NCBI GenBank assembly: GCA_963726315.1
Contig: CAVSBZ010000005.1
Span: 1,922,001-1,986,000 of the forward strand
Source of the DNA: FEB-25 sp963726315
GTDB lineage: Bacteria; Chloroflexota; Anaerolineae; Anaerolineales; UBA4823
DNA: 64,000 nucleotides
Direction of reading: 5' to 3'
Shown here piece after piece: positions 27,878-37,659 of this stretch. A program made the position numbers and the translations under genes. Within the stretch, counting starts at the first letter, position 1, and every line of letters starts with the position of its first letter. The notes below the pieces were generated by a model. It had not been told where the DNA came from and did no database searches. It saw only the letters and a program-made list of their open reading frames with translations.

Positions 27878-29278
27878 ATGAACCGGACTTATCGATTACT
27901 TATCCCTATCGCATTAATATTGATCTTCGCGATCTATATTGACCTGCCGAAAAGCCCTGGCATCCATCTTGCCGGCATAAACCGTGATTTCAGCACCCGC
28001 CTCGGACTGGACCTCGTGGGGGGATTACAGGCACTGTTGGAGGCGGACGTCCCTGCTACAACAAATATCAATCCTAGCGACATGAATATCGCCCAGCAGA
28101 TAGTCAGTAACCGTGTGAATGCTCTAGGCGTCTCGGAACCCGTCGTCCAACAAGCCGGCTCACGCCGCATTGTGGTGGAGCTTCCTGGTGCGACGGACAC
28201 TGAAAAGGCATTAGCCCTCATCAAGCAGACCGGTTTACTTGAGTTTGTGGACATGACCGCACTAACGAACGCAGAAGCAGCTTCGCTCATGGGCAAGAAG
28301 ATCAATACCGATTGGACACCCGGAGGCAGCCAACCATCTCCAGCGATTACACCATCTGCCACACCATCATCCACAATCACTTCAACGCTGCCCCTGGTGA
28401 CTGGTCCAACTTTCCATACCGTGATGACCGGAGCTGATTTAACCAACGTCGGCGTTCAAACCAACCCAGGTGGTGGTTACGTGGTCGGATTTGAGTTAAA
28501 CTCGGAAGGCACCCAGATTTTTAAGGATTTCACTACCGCGCACGTCGGTCAAATCCTGGGAATTGCATTAGATAAACAGGTAATCTCTGTCCCTGGCATC
28601 AATAGCCCCATCACCGGGGGCAAAGGGGTAATTGAGGGAAAATTCACTTCTGATGAAGCTAACAACCTGGCATTGCAATTAAAGTATGGCTCCTTGCCCA
28701 TCCCACTCAAGGTGATCACCAGCGAGACCGTCGGCCCCACCCTGGGGCAGGACTCGTTGCGGGCGAGCTTAATTGCCGGTGGGATCGGTATGATGGTTGT
28801 GATATTGTTCATGGGGTTATATTATCGTCTTCCCGGTGTGGTAGCCGACCTGGCATTGCTGTGTTATGCCCTGCTTACCTACGCAATATTCCGTTGGATC
28901 CCGGTCACGCTTACGTTACCCGGTATTGCTGGGTTTATTTTGAGCGTGGGAGTGGCTGTAGATGCTAATGTCTTGATCTTTGAACGGTTAAAAGAAGAGC
29001 TTCGTTCGGGTAAAACTCTCAAGAATTCGATAGATCTTGGATGGAAAAATGCCTGGCCATCCATCAGGGATTCTAACTTCTCGACCCTGATCACATGCGG
29101 AATCCTGTTTTGGTTCGGGAATACATTTGGGGCGAGCATTGTTAAAGGGTTCTCCCTAACCCTTGCGATCGGTGTGTTGGTGAGCATGTTTACCGCCATA
29201 GTTGTCACGCGTACCTTCCTGCATTTAATCCTGGATAGAATCGACTTCACCGAGCACGCACGTTGGTTCGGTATTTAG
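27878..29278 (+). CDS. secD: Protein translocase subunit SecD
   Basis: SecD works with SecF to pull exported proteins across the membrane using the proton gradient. The 466-residue protein has one N-terminal helix, the P1 domain (GLDLVGGLQALLEADV), and five C-terminal helices. SecD motifs are seen in LALQLKYGSLPIPL and GVAVDANVLIFERLKEEL. A Ser/Thr/Pro-rich linker lies in the periplasmic part near residues 150-170. ATGGAGG is about 13 bases before the ATG. secF follows nine bases later. Confidence 0.96.
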   Translation: MNRTYRLLIPIALILIFAIYIDLPKSPGIHLAGINRDFSTRLGLDLVGGLQALLEADVPATTNINPSDMNIAQQIVSNRVNALGVSEPVVQQAGSRRIVVELPGATDTEKALALIKQTGLLEFVDMTALTNAEAASLMGKKINTDWTPGGSQPSPAITPSATPSSTITSTLPLVTGPTFHTVMTGADLTNVGVQTNPGGGYVVGFELNSEGTQIFKDFTTAHVGQILGIALDKQVISVPGINSPITGGKGVIEGKFTSDEANNLALQLKYGSLPIPLKVITSETVGPTLGQDSLRASLIAGGIGMMVVILFMGLYYRLPGVVADLALLCYALLTYAIFRWIPVTLTLPGIAGFILSVGVAVDANVLIFERLKEELRSGKTLKNSIDLGWKNAWPSIRDSNFSTLITCGILFWFGNTFGASIVKGFSLTLAIGVLVSMFTAIVVTRTFLHLILDRIDFTEHARWFGI

Positions 29279-29287
29279 GAGCCTTGG

Positions 29288-30205
29288 ATGATTGATATTG
29301 TAAAACGGCGATATTTATACTTTGGGATTTCATTATTGGTCATCATTCCCGGGATGATTGCATTATTGTTATGGGGATTACCGCTGGCGATCGACTTTAA
29401 AGGCGGCAGTCTGCTTGACCTACGCTTCGACACCGGCGCAGTTCCACAGCCTGCACAAATCAGTGCTATCTACACGGAGAATGGCTTTATCGATACAATT
29501 GTGCAAACTTCCGGCACAAATGGGCTGATCATACGATCATTGGATATGACTGACGCTCAGCGCAACCAAATCGTATCTCAAATTGAATCTCGTTTTGGAA
29601 CAACCATCACGGTGAACCGCTTTAAATCAGTCGGACCATCGGTCGGACAGGAAGTTGCTAAGCGAGCTGCCGGAGCGGTTGGTTTGGCTGCCCTTGGTAT
29701 CCTGTTATACATCACCCTCGCTTTCAGAGGCGTGTCGCATGCCTTCCGCTATGGTGTTGCCGCGATCATCGCCATGCTACACGATGTTGCTGTGGTCATT
29801 GGCGTAGAAGCGATCATTGCACACTTTTTCCATTGGGAAGTTGATGCCCTCTTCCTTACCGCTCTCCTGACTGTGATTGGCTTTTCGGTCCACGATACCA
29901 TCGTGGTGTTTGACCGAATCAGGGAAAACCTGAACATATATCGAAAACTGCCATATGAGACCGTGGTCAACCACTCCATCGTCCAGACCCTGGTGAGATC
30001 GGTGAACACACAGCTGACGGTGATGCTCACTCTACTCTCACTGGCACTGTTCGGTGGGATAACCATCCGTCATTTTGTGGTTATCCTGTTGGTGGGTGTT
30101 TTTAGTGGCACGTACTCCTCGATCTTCAATGCTTCTCCCATTCTCGTTGTGTGGGAGAACCAGGAATGGAAAACATGGTTCCGGCGGAGTGCTAAGTCAG
30201 CTTAA
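29288..30205 (+). CDS. secF: Protein translocase subunit SecF
   Basis: A 305-residue six-helix partner of SecD. The N-terminal helix is followed by AIDFKGGSLLDLRF, and the conserved helix reads VIGFSVHDTIVVFDRIREN, both diagnostic. The C-terminus is basic. GGAGCC precedes the ATG. secD and secF are separate genes, as in most bacteria. Confidence 0.96.
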   Translation: MIDIVKRRYLYFGISLLVIIPGMIALLLWGLPLAIDFKGGSLLDLRFDTGAVPQPAQISAIYTENGFIDTIVQTSGTNGLIIRSLDMTDAQRNQIVSQIESRFGTTITVNRFKSVGPSVGQEVAKRAAGAVGLAALGILLYITLAFRGVSHAFRYGVAAIIAMLHDVAVVIGVEAIIAHFFHWEVDALFLTALLTVIGFSVHDTIVVFDRIRENLNIYRKLPYETVVNHSIVQTLVRSVNTQLTVMLTLLSLALFGGITIRHFVVILLVGVFSGTYSSIFNASPILVVWENQEWKTWFRRSAKSA

Positions 30206-30655
30206 CATGCAATTCTGAACCCAGTAGATCTTCGTTGGGTTGAATAATTATTATTTAGGGGAGGCGTGGGTAAGGAAACCAGACTGGTTTATGATTAAAT
30301 TCCTCGCTTCGGTTCTAAGAATGGGCGTGACAGTTACGCCCTTTCTTGTTGTGCAAATACAAAAGCTCCAATTGCAGTTTCCTAATTAAGATCCAGTTTA
30401 TATATTAATCCACCCATTCCGGCGGGGTAAAGCGGTGGACGCTGGAATTCTGGGTGCCTTTGCGAACATAAATCACTTCCAAAAAATACGCCACACATTG
30501 ACAGAATGGGTAACCATCTACCTGTTATATAAGTAATAGATCTCTGCCACAACGCAACTTATCAGATTTTTTGCATTCCAATTCAATGTGAAATATTAAT
30601 AAAGAGCTTAGGTATATACCATATTGTGAAGACAATCAATTAGACCCAGACGAAA
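30206..30655. other. 450-base gap after secF
   Basis: The gap holds the secDF terminator (30317-30352). I see no coding frame or RNA gene in the rest. Confidence 0.5.
30317..30352 (+). terminator. Probable secDF terminator
   Basis: Stem AAGAATGGGCGT/ACGCCCTTTCTT (one T-T mismatch) with a seven-base loop; the T-rich right arm runs into TTGTTG. It lies about 110 bases after secF. Confidence 0.7.
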
Positions 30656-31429
30656 TCAACCCCCGACCATTTTTGCAACCAGATCCTGGAAATAAATCAA
30701 TAAAACCGCCCCCATCACCAGGAAGGGACCATAGGGCAAGGCAGCAAATGCCTGGTACTTTCGGGTGACCAACATTACCAAAATATACACCAAGCTGACC
30801 AATCCCCCGATCAATACTGCTACGACCAACCCAACCAAAATCAGAGGCCATCCGAGCATCAGCCCCAGTACTCCACTCAGGTTTACGTCGCCGAAACCGA
30901 AAGCGACGTCATTGACCGGCTGACCCCGACGGCGATTGATAAGCTTCATGATCAGTACCCCCAGCATGTAGATCAGCCACATGATCACAAATCCAGCAAT
31001 CCCGCCCTCCAGGGTGCGCATCCACCCGACGCGCAGGAAACCGACGATCAGTCCCAATGCCACGCCGAACAAGCTCACCGGGTGCATGATCAAGCGATAC
31101 TCAAGGTCAATCAAGACCACCACACCAAAGTAAGCCAGGACGACCATTCCAAGCCAATATCCGAGCTTATTGGGTGGTGAATAGCTGATGAAAACTGAGG
31201 CAACAATGAAAAATGCCTCGGTGATCCACACCCGCATGCTCCTTCGCCGGTGACAGTTGATACACCGCCTCGGCCAAAAGAGGTAGTTCATCCACTTCTG
31301 GTCCGTGTCACAGGCAATACAAAATGGTCGGGTAAGCCGACGACGAAGTGGTAGAACATCCGCCAAATAATTAACCAACATCCCAAACAGCCAGCCAGGA
31401 ATTATCGCCAGAAGGTTGTATGTTATCAT
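30656..31429 (-). CDS. Prepilin peptidase (A24 family)
   Basis: An inner-membrane aspartic protease that cuts and often N-methylates type IV pilins. It has 257 residues and about seven to eight helices. The two catalytic Asp are in VVLIDLEYRLI and in the GxGD motif of FGFGDVNLSG. The zinc-type cytoplasmic loop (CIACDT...CINCHRRR) seen in full-length PilD is present. No pilin or pilus ATPase gene is nearby. Confidence 0.92.
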   Translation of the reverse strand: MITYNLLAIIPGWLFGMLVNYLADVLPLRRRLTRPFCIACDTDQKWMNYLFWPRRCINCHRRRSMRVWITEAFFIVASVFISYSPPNKLGYWLGMVVLAYFGVVVLIDLEYRLIMHPVSLFGVALGLIVGFLRVGWMRTLEGGIAGFVIMWLIYMLGVLIMKLINRRRGQPVNDVAFGFGDVNLSGVLGLMLGWPLILVGLVVAVLIGGLVSLVYILVMLVTRKYQAFAALPYGPFLVMGAVLLIYFQDLVAKMVGG

Positions 31430-31445
31430 AGAGGAAATTATAGCA
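31430..31445 (-). promoter_or_regulatory. Extended -10 leaderless promoter of the prepilin peptidase gene
   Basis: Read on the minus strand: TGCTATAAT (extended -10; TATAAT at 31442-31437), then seven bases TTCCTCT, then the ATG at 31429. Confidence 0.6.
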
Positions 31446-31504
31446 AGTATTTTTCGTTTCGAGGCATCACCTGGAGCTATTATCGATATTGTAAGGAGGC
31501 TGTG

Positions 31505-32797
31505 ATGGAAAAGTTGATCATCCAGGGGGGATACCCGTTGAATGGAGAAGTGACTCCTTCAGGAAATAAGAATGCCGCCTTGCCCTTACTGGCAGCCTGC
31601 TTGCTGACGGATGAACCAGTCATTCTGCACAATGTTCCGAATATACGCGACGTGCACGATATGATTGCGCTGCTGCAAAGCCTGGGAGCAGATGCAGACA
31701 GGCTAGATAACCATACATGGAAGATTCGAGCAGCCAACCTGTGCCCGGCTGAATTAAAACCTGAGTTGTGCCGCCGAATACGGGCATCGATCTTGCTGGC
31801 AGGTCCGATGGTGGCGAGGATGGGGGAGCTAAGGCTGCCTCCTCCGGGCGGCGATGTGATCGGAAGGCGAAGAGTCGATACCCATATCCTCGCCATCCGT
31901 TCTTTGGGTGCCCAGGCTGATTTCGACCGTGCCAACCGGATGTTCGTATTCTCAGCCCGAAAGCTGACCGGCGCAGATATCCTCCTGGATGAAGCCAGTG
32001 TGACTGCCACAGAAAACGCCATCATGGCTGCCGTTACAGCTGAAGGAACCACCATTCTTAGGAACGCAACCTCCGAACCCCACGTCCAGGAATTATGCCA
32101 CTTCCTCAACTCCCTAGGTGCAAATATAGAAAATATCAGCTCCAACACCTTACATATCGAAGGGGTTAAAAAATTGCATGGAGGTGAATTTACCATCGGC
32201 CCCGATTATCTCGAGGTGGTGAGCTTCATCGGTGCAGCCGCGCTTACGCGTGGATCGATCACCATCAACAATGCCGGAGCACACTACTTGAGCATGATCA
32301 GGCTGGTATTAGGTAGATTGGGCGTTGAGTGGCAGGTGGATGGAGATAAAATCATGGTCCACGCACCCCAAAAACTGGTAGTCGAGCCAGACTTGGGGGA
32401 TGCCATACCGGTGATCAACGTCATGCCATGGCCATCGTTTCCCACTGATCTGATGAGCATCGCCATCGTAATCGGCACACAGTCCAAAGGCAGTGTGCTG
32501 TTCCACGATTGGATGTATCCGAGCCGCATGTTCTTTACCGATAAGCTGGTCGGAATGGGTGCACAAATCGTATTGTGTGACCCGCACCGCTGCATCGTAC
32601 AAGGTCCGACCCAGCTCTACGGCGAGGTGCTCGAGAGCCCAGACATCCGCGCTGGTATGGCTCTTGTTCTGGCCGCGCTGACAGCTGAAGGACAATCTGT
32701 CATCCGAAACCTGGGGCAGATCGATCGAGGTTACGAACGGATAGACGAGAAACTGCGCCTTCTGGGCGCTAAAATTGAGAGAACGGCTGAATTGTGA
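31505..32797 (+). CDS. murA: UDP-N-acetylglucosamine 1-carboxyvinyltransferase, Asp in place of the catalytic Cys
   Basis: MurA transfers enolpyruvate to UDP-GlcNAc, the first committed step of peptidoglycan synthesis. The 430-residue protein has the Lys-Asn of GNKNAALPLL, Asp in FPTDLMSIA and the C-terminal GYERIDEKLRLLG. The loop that normally reads GGCAIG with the catalytic and fosfomycin-reactive Cys115 here reads PPGGDVIGRRRVD: the residue is Asp, as in Mycobacterium and Chlamydia MurA, which are intrinsically fosfomycin-resistant. AAGGAGG is five bases before the ATG at 31505; the GTG at 31502 is too close to it. It is divergent from the prepilin peptidase. Confidence 0.94.
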   Translation: MEKLIIQGGYPLNGEVTPSGNKNAALPLLAACLLTDEPVILHNVPNIRDVHDMIALLQSLGADADRLDNHTWKIRAANLCPAELKPELCRRIRASILLAGPMVARMGELRLPPPGGDVIGRRRVDTHILAIRSLGAQADFDRANRMFVFSARKLTGADILLDEASVTATENAIMAAVTAEGTTILRNATSEPHVQELCHFLNSLGANIENISSNTLHIEGVKKLHGGEFTIGPDYLEVVSFIGAAALTRGSITINNAGAHYLSMIRLVLGRLGVEWQVDGDKIMVHAPQKLVVEPDLGDAIPVINVMPWPSFPTDLMSIAIVIGTQSKGSVLFHDWMYPSRMFFTDKLVGMGAQIVLCDPHRCIVQGPTQLYGEVLESPDIRAGMALVLAALTAEGQSVIRNLGQIDRGYERIDEKLRLLGAKIERTAEL

Positions 32798-32809
32798 CCT
32801 AACCGGGAT

Positions 32810-33166
32810 TTAATTCCTGGAGACCTGACCAATTACTTCTAAAAATTGGGTAACGATGGTGCGCAGCATCGGTTCAGGCAGCGCTCCAACCTGACGATGG
32901 ACAATCTTACCTGCTGACACGAAAAGCATCGTCGGAATTCCCTGTACACCGTATTTCATCGCCCATTCTGGATTTTCATCCGTGTTAACCTTCGCAACAA
33001 TCACCCTGCCGGCATTTTCCTTGGCAATTTTTTCCAGGGTCGGAGCAATCATTTTACATGGCGTACACCAGGGTGCCCAAAAATCTACAATAACCGGCAT
33101 GCTTGAATTCAAAACGGTTTTTTCGAATGCTGCATCGGTTACATGAATGGGTTCGTCGATTATCAT
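32810..33166 (-). CDS. trxA: Thioredoxin
   Basis: A 118-residue cytoplasmic thioredoxin. The redox motif is WAPWCTPCKMIAP (CTPC rather than the usual CGPC; the change lowers or tunes redox potential in some thioredoxins). The cis-Pro is in GVQGIPTMLF. It converges with murA. No thioredoxin reductase lies nearby. Confidence 0.92.
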   Translation of the reverse strand: MIIDEPIHVTDAAFEKTVLNSSMPVIVDFWAPWCTPCKMIAPTLEKIAKENAGRVIVAKVNTDENPEWAMKYGVQGIPTMLFVSAGKIVHRQVGALPEPMLRTIVTQFLEVIGQVSRN

Positions 33167-33233
33167 TAATATTTCTCCAGTAATGGTTTCTAAGTTAGAT
33201 GCAGCCCTAATAAATTAGTTGCACAATCATAAT

Positions 33234-33668
33234 TTACTCTGCTGGCGTTCCAGGGGAGAGGATCTGGTAGGAGGATCTGATCTGGGCGGCTTGACACAGC
33301 ATAGCTCTAACCGAGCAATATTTTTCTTCAGATAACTGGATGGCACGCTCAACCGAAGTTGGAGAAATCCCTTCTCCCCAAATCAAATAGGTGACTTCGA
33401 TCTCATTATAGATTTTGGGGAAATCCTCAGCCTTTTTTCCGCGCACTTTTACCTTTAAAGCCTCCAGAAGCTCACGCTTCTTGATTAATATATCGACAAT
33501 ATCCACACCCGTGCAGCCTGCCAAACCCACCAGGAGCAATTCCATCGGGGAGACACCGGGTACTTCATCAAGGTTGCCCATCTGAACCCTCCCACCCAAA
33601 TCATTAGTACCAATGAAAACACCCCCGCCTTTCCACTCGGCTTCGATCTCACGCCATTGATCTGTCAT
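33234..33668 (-). CDS. OsmC/Ohr family protein
   Basis: About 144 residues from the ATG at 33668 (MTDQWREIEAEW). The two peroxidatic cysteines are in GLAGCTGVDIVD and EEKYCSVRAML, so the OsmC thiol peroxidase site is complete. It likely reduces organic or inorganic peroxides. Its promoter region is shared with the divergent scpA gene. Confidence 0.88.
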   Translation of the reverse strand: MTDQWREIEAEWKGGGVFIGTNDLGGRVQMGNLDEVPGVSPMELLLVGLAGCTGVDIVDILIKKRELLEALKVKVRGKKAEDFPKIYNEIEVTYLIWGEGISPTSVERAIQLSEEKYCSVRAMLCQAAQIRSSYQILSPGTPAE

Positions 33669-33726
33669 ATTTTTATCCTGAAATGAATTTAAACCAAGTA
33701 TAGCATGAGCCATTACAATTGTCAGG

Positions 33727-33741
33727 TATAATCTCGCCATA
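33727..33741 (+). promoter_or_regulatory. Leaderless-type promoter of scpA
   Basis: TATAAT at 33727-33732 is nine bases upstream of the ATG at 33742, so the transcript should start at or just before the start codon. No Shine-Dalgarno site is visible. Confidence 0.55.
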
Positions 33742-34518
33742 ATGTTCAACCCAGCCAATCAACAGGTTTCGAATTACACCATCGCCACACCAGTTTATGA
33801 AGGACCGCTGGACTTGCTACTGCAGCTGATTGAACGCGCAGAGCTTGACATCACAAAGTTATCTTTAGCCCTGATCACTGACCAATACCTCGCCTATATC
33901 CATAATCTTACCGAACTGGTGGCAGATGAAGTATCTGCTTTCCTGGTGATTGCAGCCAAACTTCTGCAGATCAAGTCTGAAGCCTTATTACCGCGCCCAC
34001 CACAACGAGAACCGGGTGAGGAAGACCCCGGTGAGGCGTTGGCGAAGCAGCTGATCATGTATAAGCGCTTTCGGGAAATCGCCTCCATCCTCGACCAACG
34101 CGAGTCGGAAGGGTTAAAGACCTACTTGAGGGTGGCACCACCACCAAGAATTGAGGGAAGTTATGACCTCACAGGGATCACGATAGAAGATATCGCTGCA
34201 GCCGCCCAGGAAATATTTTCTGATCTCAACCTGCCAGATGCACTCAGCACGGTGGTTCCACCCTCACGGGTGACAATCCGTGAAAAAATCACATTGATCA
34301 CCAATTCGCTCCACCGTCAGAAGACTGTTTCATTCCGTTCGCTTGTGAGCCATGAAAATTCACGCCTGGATATCGTCGTCACGTTTTTAGCCATGCTCGA
34401 GCTGATCAAACGGCACCTGGTACGCGTCTCTCAGGATGGTCTGTTCGGTGATATCTCGATGGAGATATCTGAAGCCTGGGATGAGATGGATGACCTAGAA
34501 ACCGAATTCGGTGAATAG
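33742..34518 (+). CDS. scpA: Segregation and condensation protein A
   Basis: ScpA is the kleisin that bridges the SMC dimer and, with ScpB, drives chromosome condensation. The 258-residue protein has the N-terminal signature YEGPLDLLLQLIERAELDI and the C-terminal winged helix (VTFLAMLELIKRHLVRV). scpB is not next to it in this window. Convergent with exonuclease III. Confidence 0.93.
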   Translation: MFNPANQQVSNYTIATPVYEGPLDLLLQLIERAELDITKLSLALITDQYLAYIHNLTELVADEVSAFLVIAAKLLQIKSEALLPRPPQREPGEEDPGEALAKQLIMYKRFREIASILDQRESEGLKTYLRVAPPPRIEGSYDLTGITIEDIAAAAQEIFSDLNLPDALSTVVPPSRVTIREKITLITNSLHRQKTVSFRSLVSHENSRLDIVVTFLAMLELIKRHLVRVSQDGLFGDISMEISEAWDEMDDLETEFGE

Positions 34519-34546
34519 CAATAGGAATCGGCTGTGGTTAAGGAGC

Positions 34547-35314
34547 TTAATCCTCAATGACCAGGCTCACCGGGCAGTGATCTGAGCCAAGGATATCCGA
34601 ATGAATTTTCACATCCATCACTGAAGGTACCAGTGCCTCCGAGATCAAAAAATAATCTAATCGCCAGCCAGTATTGTTTTTACGGGCGTTCGCCAGATAT
34701 GTCCACCAGGTATATTCAACTCGGTCGGGGAATAACAACCGGTAGATATCCACAAAGCCATGTGAAAGATAGGTATCAACCCAGGCGCGTTCTTCTGGCA
34801 GGAAGCCCGATGTATTCCGGTTCGCTTTTGGATGACGCAAGTCGATCTCATTGTGAGCGGTGTTAAAATCCCCGCAGATGATCATGCGCTCACCCGTATT
34901 ATGCAGCTGGTCGCACAGATTCAATAATTGTGAATAAAACTGAAGTTTAAAATCGACCCGATCCATGCCGCGCTGACCACTGGGGAAATAGACATTGTAT
35001 AAATAGAAACCCGGGAATTTCGTCCGGATCACCCGGCCTTCCTGGTCGAATTCATCCTTGCCAATGCCGTAATCCACCGCAACCGTAGAAACACTGGTGA
35101 ACGTCGCCACCCCGCTGTAACCGGGTTTTACCGCTGGATTCCAATAGACCTGGTGAGAATTGAAGCGCTGCTGGTAGTCAGCAGGGATCTGCTCCGGACG
35201 AGCTTTGACCTCCTGCAAGCAAAGGACATCCGGCTGCTCCTGCTGCACCCAATCCCAGGCACCCTTGCTAAGAGCTGCCCTCAGCCCATTGACATTCCAG
35301 GTAGTGATCTTCAC
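34547..35314 (-). CDS. xthA: Exodeoxyribonuclease III
   Basis: An AP endonuclease/3' exonuclease for base excision repair, 255 residues. Signatures: TTWNVNGLRAAL, CLQEVKA with the metal-binding Glu, CGDFNTAHNEID, and SDHCPVSL with the catalytic His. It starts with GTG at 35314, overlapping the DegV stop (GTGA at 35314-35311), so it is translated from the DegV message. Confidence 0.95.
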   Translation of the reverse strand: MKITTWNVNGLRAALSKGAWDWVQQEQPDVLCLQEVKARPEQIPADYQQRFNSHQVYWNPAVKPGYSGVATFTSVSTVAVDYGIGKDEFDQEGRVIRTKFPGFYLYNVYFPSGQRGMDRVDFKLQFYSQLLNLCDQLHNTGERMIICGDFNTAHNEIDLRHPKANRNTSGFLPEERAWVDTYLSHGFVDIYRLLFPDRVEYTWWTYLANARKNNTGWRLDYFLISEALVPSVMDVKIHSDILGSDHCPVSLVIED

Positions 35315-36175
35315 GCCAACCCATCCATCAATTCAATCGGAACCGCTGCAAGACCGACCAATCCGGGACCGGTGTGAACACCCAGGACTGGTGAAATCCG
35401 GAGGACTTCCATTTTCCCAACCTTAACTTTGCCTTTCATCATCTCAGCCAGATTATTCGCTTCTTCTGCCAGCTGACCATGCAGGACTGATACCCACAAT
35501 GATGTATCTTTTCCGTACAGGCTTTCAATGTGGTTGGCAATCGATTCCAATGCTTTGGGTATAGTCCGTGCCCTACCCATGGTTGAATATTTACCATCCG
35601 TCTTTTCCACCCGGATGAGCGGTTTGATACCCAGCAATGAGCCTGCCAACGCCTGGACTCTACCGATGCGACCCCCGCGCTGAAGATATTCAAGCGTCTC
35701 AAGGGTATAGATCACCTCGGTGGAACTCACGGATTTTTGAAAGCTTATCCAGGATAAACTCTTTACTGCGACCTGCCTTTGCACCTAACGCGGCAGCTAG
35801 CACCTGAAAGCGCTCACCGCCGGAGAGGGTAAAACTATCCACGATGGTAATCACTTTCCCGGGAAGCTGGGCTGCACCCGACCGGGCTGACTCGATCGTC
35901 CCACTCAATCCGGATGATATATGGATCGATATAACTTCCTCTCCCTGCTCAACCAGCTTCTGATATATTACCGCGAATATTCCAGAAGATGGTTGCGAGG
36001 TGGTGGGTATCTGCGGCGCAATCCTTACCAGCCGTTGGTAGAAATCATCGGGGGTGATATCATTCGAGTTAACTTCACCTTCAGGAAACTGGATAAAAAG
36101 GGGTGCAACTTGAATATCCAATGCTGCTGCTTCTTCCTTGGGTAAATCGGCAGCGCAATCAGTCACAATTTTCAT
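35311..36175 (-). CDS. DegV family fatty-acid-binding protein (frameshift at 35734-35738)
   Basis: DegV/FakB proteins bind a fatty acid and present it to a FakA kinase. The start (MKIVTDCAADLPKEEA) follows AAGGAG. HISSGLSGTIESA lines the fatty acid site. The frame breaks at an A5 run on the coding strand (35738-35734); removing one A joins DKLSKS to STEVIYTLETLEYLQRGGR, giving a normal 287-residue protein. The C-terminal domain ends in GVHTGPGLVGLA. No fakA gene is adjacent. Confidence 0.88.
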
Positions 36176-36351
36176 AAATTTTTTCTCCTTGGCTCAACCT
36201 AATTATGGGTTTATAGCCCTTTATCTAGTCTAGGATGTATCAGTTATGCGGCTATTATACAAGACCTGAATAGAAAATTGTGTTAAAATCATCCATCGTT
36301 ATTACAGAGTGGGATCATCAATGAGTTAACCGTGAAAGGTAAGAATTTAAT

Positions 36352-37641
36352 ATGAAGCAAATCATTCCCCCGGTCAAAGGTACACGTGATTACTACCCCG
36401 AGAAAATGGCAGTCCGGAACTGGTTGTATCAGACCATACGCCAGGTCTCGACGTCATTCGGATACCAGGAGTGGGAAGCTCCCATACTGGAAAGCATCAC
36501 CCTGTACGCAGCAAAATCTGGTGAGGAATTGGTCAACCAGCAGTCGTTTATTTTCCCAGACCGCGGTGGAGACATGCTCACCCTGCGCCCAGAACTGACT
36601 CCCAGCCTGGCACGGATGGTAGCCCAGCGCCAGAACCAGCTGGTGTTTCCCCTGCGCTGGTGGTCTTGGGGACCCTTCTGGCGCTATGAACGCCCTGCGC
36701 GTGCCCGGACACGGGAATTTTTCCAATGGAATATTGATTTACTGGGTGTGGATACGCCTGAAGCGGATGCAGAGCTGATCGCCATTGCAGCCAGGTTTTT
36801 TGAACACGTTGGGATTTCCGCTGAAAAAGCAGTCATCAATGTAAACGATCGACAATTGACCAACTCAGAGCTGGCCGCACTGGGCGTGCCTGCTGACAAA
36901 CAGCCTGATTATTTGAACCTGATCGATCGCCGGGCAAAAATGGAGACAGCTGAATGGGAAGCGAATGCACTGGACCTGGGGATGAATGCGCAGCAATTGG
37001 AAGGAATGAAAGCATTCCTGAGTAACCCTGACCTGTGGAGGAAGTCCGCCACACTGGTAAGGGTGTTCGACGCTCTCGAAGCCTTGGGTGTTCGGGAATA
37101 TGTCTGCTATGACCCAAACACCATCCGCGGCTTGCTCTACTATACCAGCACGGTCTTCGAAGCATACGCCTTGAATAGTGATATCAAGCGCGCCATCCTG
37201 GGTGGCGGGCGATATGATAATTTAATGTCCCAGGTAGGTGGTGAGCCACTGCCAGCGGTCGGTTTTGCGATGGGTGACCTGGCGATTGGCTTGCTGCTTG
37301 AGACAACTGGGTTAATCCCCAGTGAGATCGCCAGTCCGCCTGCACAGGTGTTGGTGACCGTGTTCGATATTGACAGGCAGCCAGCCTCAATGGCGTTGGC
37401 AGCTGAGTTACGTAAGGCAGGCTTGACCGTGATTTGCAGTCCTGAAGCCTCTAAATTGCCCAAGCAGTTCAAGTATGCTGACCGGATGGGAATTCGGGTT
37501 GCCGTTGTAATCGGCCCGGATGAAGCTGCCAATCACCAGGTGACCATCAAGGACCTCTCAAACAGTAGCCAACAAACCGTTTTCTGGGTGCAAGCAGTTG
37601 CAGAAATAGCTAAATTGCTTGAAAGCCACCGCCCCATGTGA
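36352..37641 (+). CDS. hisS: Histidyl-tRNA synthetase
   Basis: A 429-residue class II synthetase. Motif 2 is in FWRYERPARARTREFFQWN, and motif 3 is in AVGFAMGDLAIGLL with the preceding GGGRYDNLM. The histidine-specific motif is represented by RGLLYYTSTVFE. It lies 18 bases upstream of tRNA-His, so synthetase and substrate tRNA may be co-transcribed. An extended -10 (TGTTAAAAT) lies about 65 bases upstream. Confidence 0.96.
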   Translation: MKQIIPPVKGTRDYYPEKMAVRNWLYQTIRQVSTSFGYQEWEAPILESITLYAAKSGEELVNQQSFIFPDRGGDMLTLRPELTPSLARMVAQRQNQLVFPLRWWSWGPFWRYERPARARTREFFQWNIDLLGVDTPEADAELIAIAARFFEHVGISAEKAVINVNDRQLTNSELAALGVPADKQPDYLNLIDRRAKMETAEWEANALDLGMNAQQLEGMKAFLSNPDLWRKSATLVRVFDALEALGVREYVCYDPNTIRGLLYYTSTVFEAYALNSDIKRAILGGGRYDNLMSQVGGEPLPAVGFAMGDLAIGLLLETTGLIPSEIASPPAQVLVTVFDIDRQPASMALAAELRKAGLTVICSPEASKLPKQFKYADRMGIRVAVVIGPDEAANHQVTIKDLSNSSQQTVFWVQAVAEIAKLLESHRPM

Positions 37642-37659
37642 TAAAATCAGCCCGCTCAT

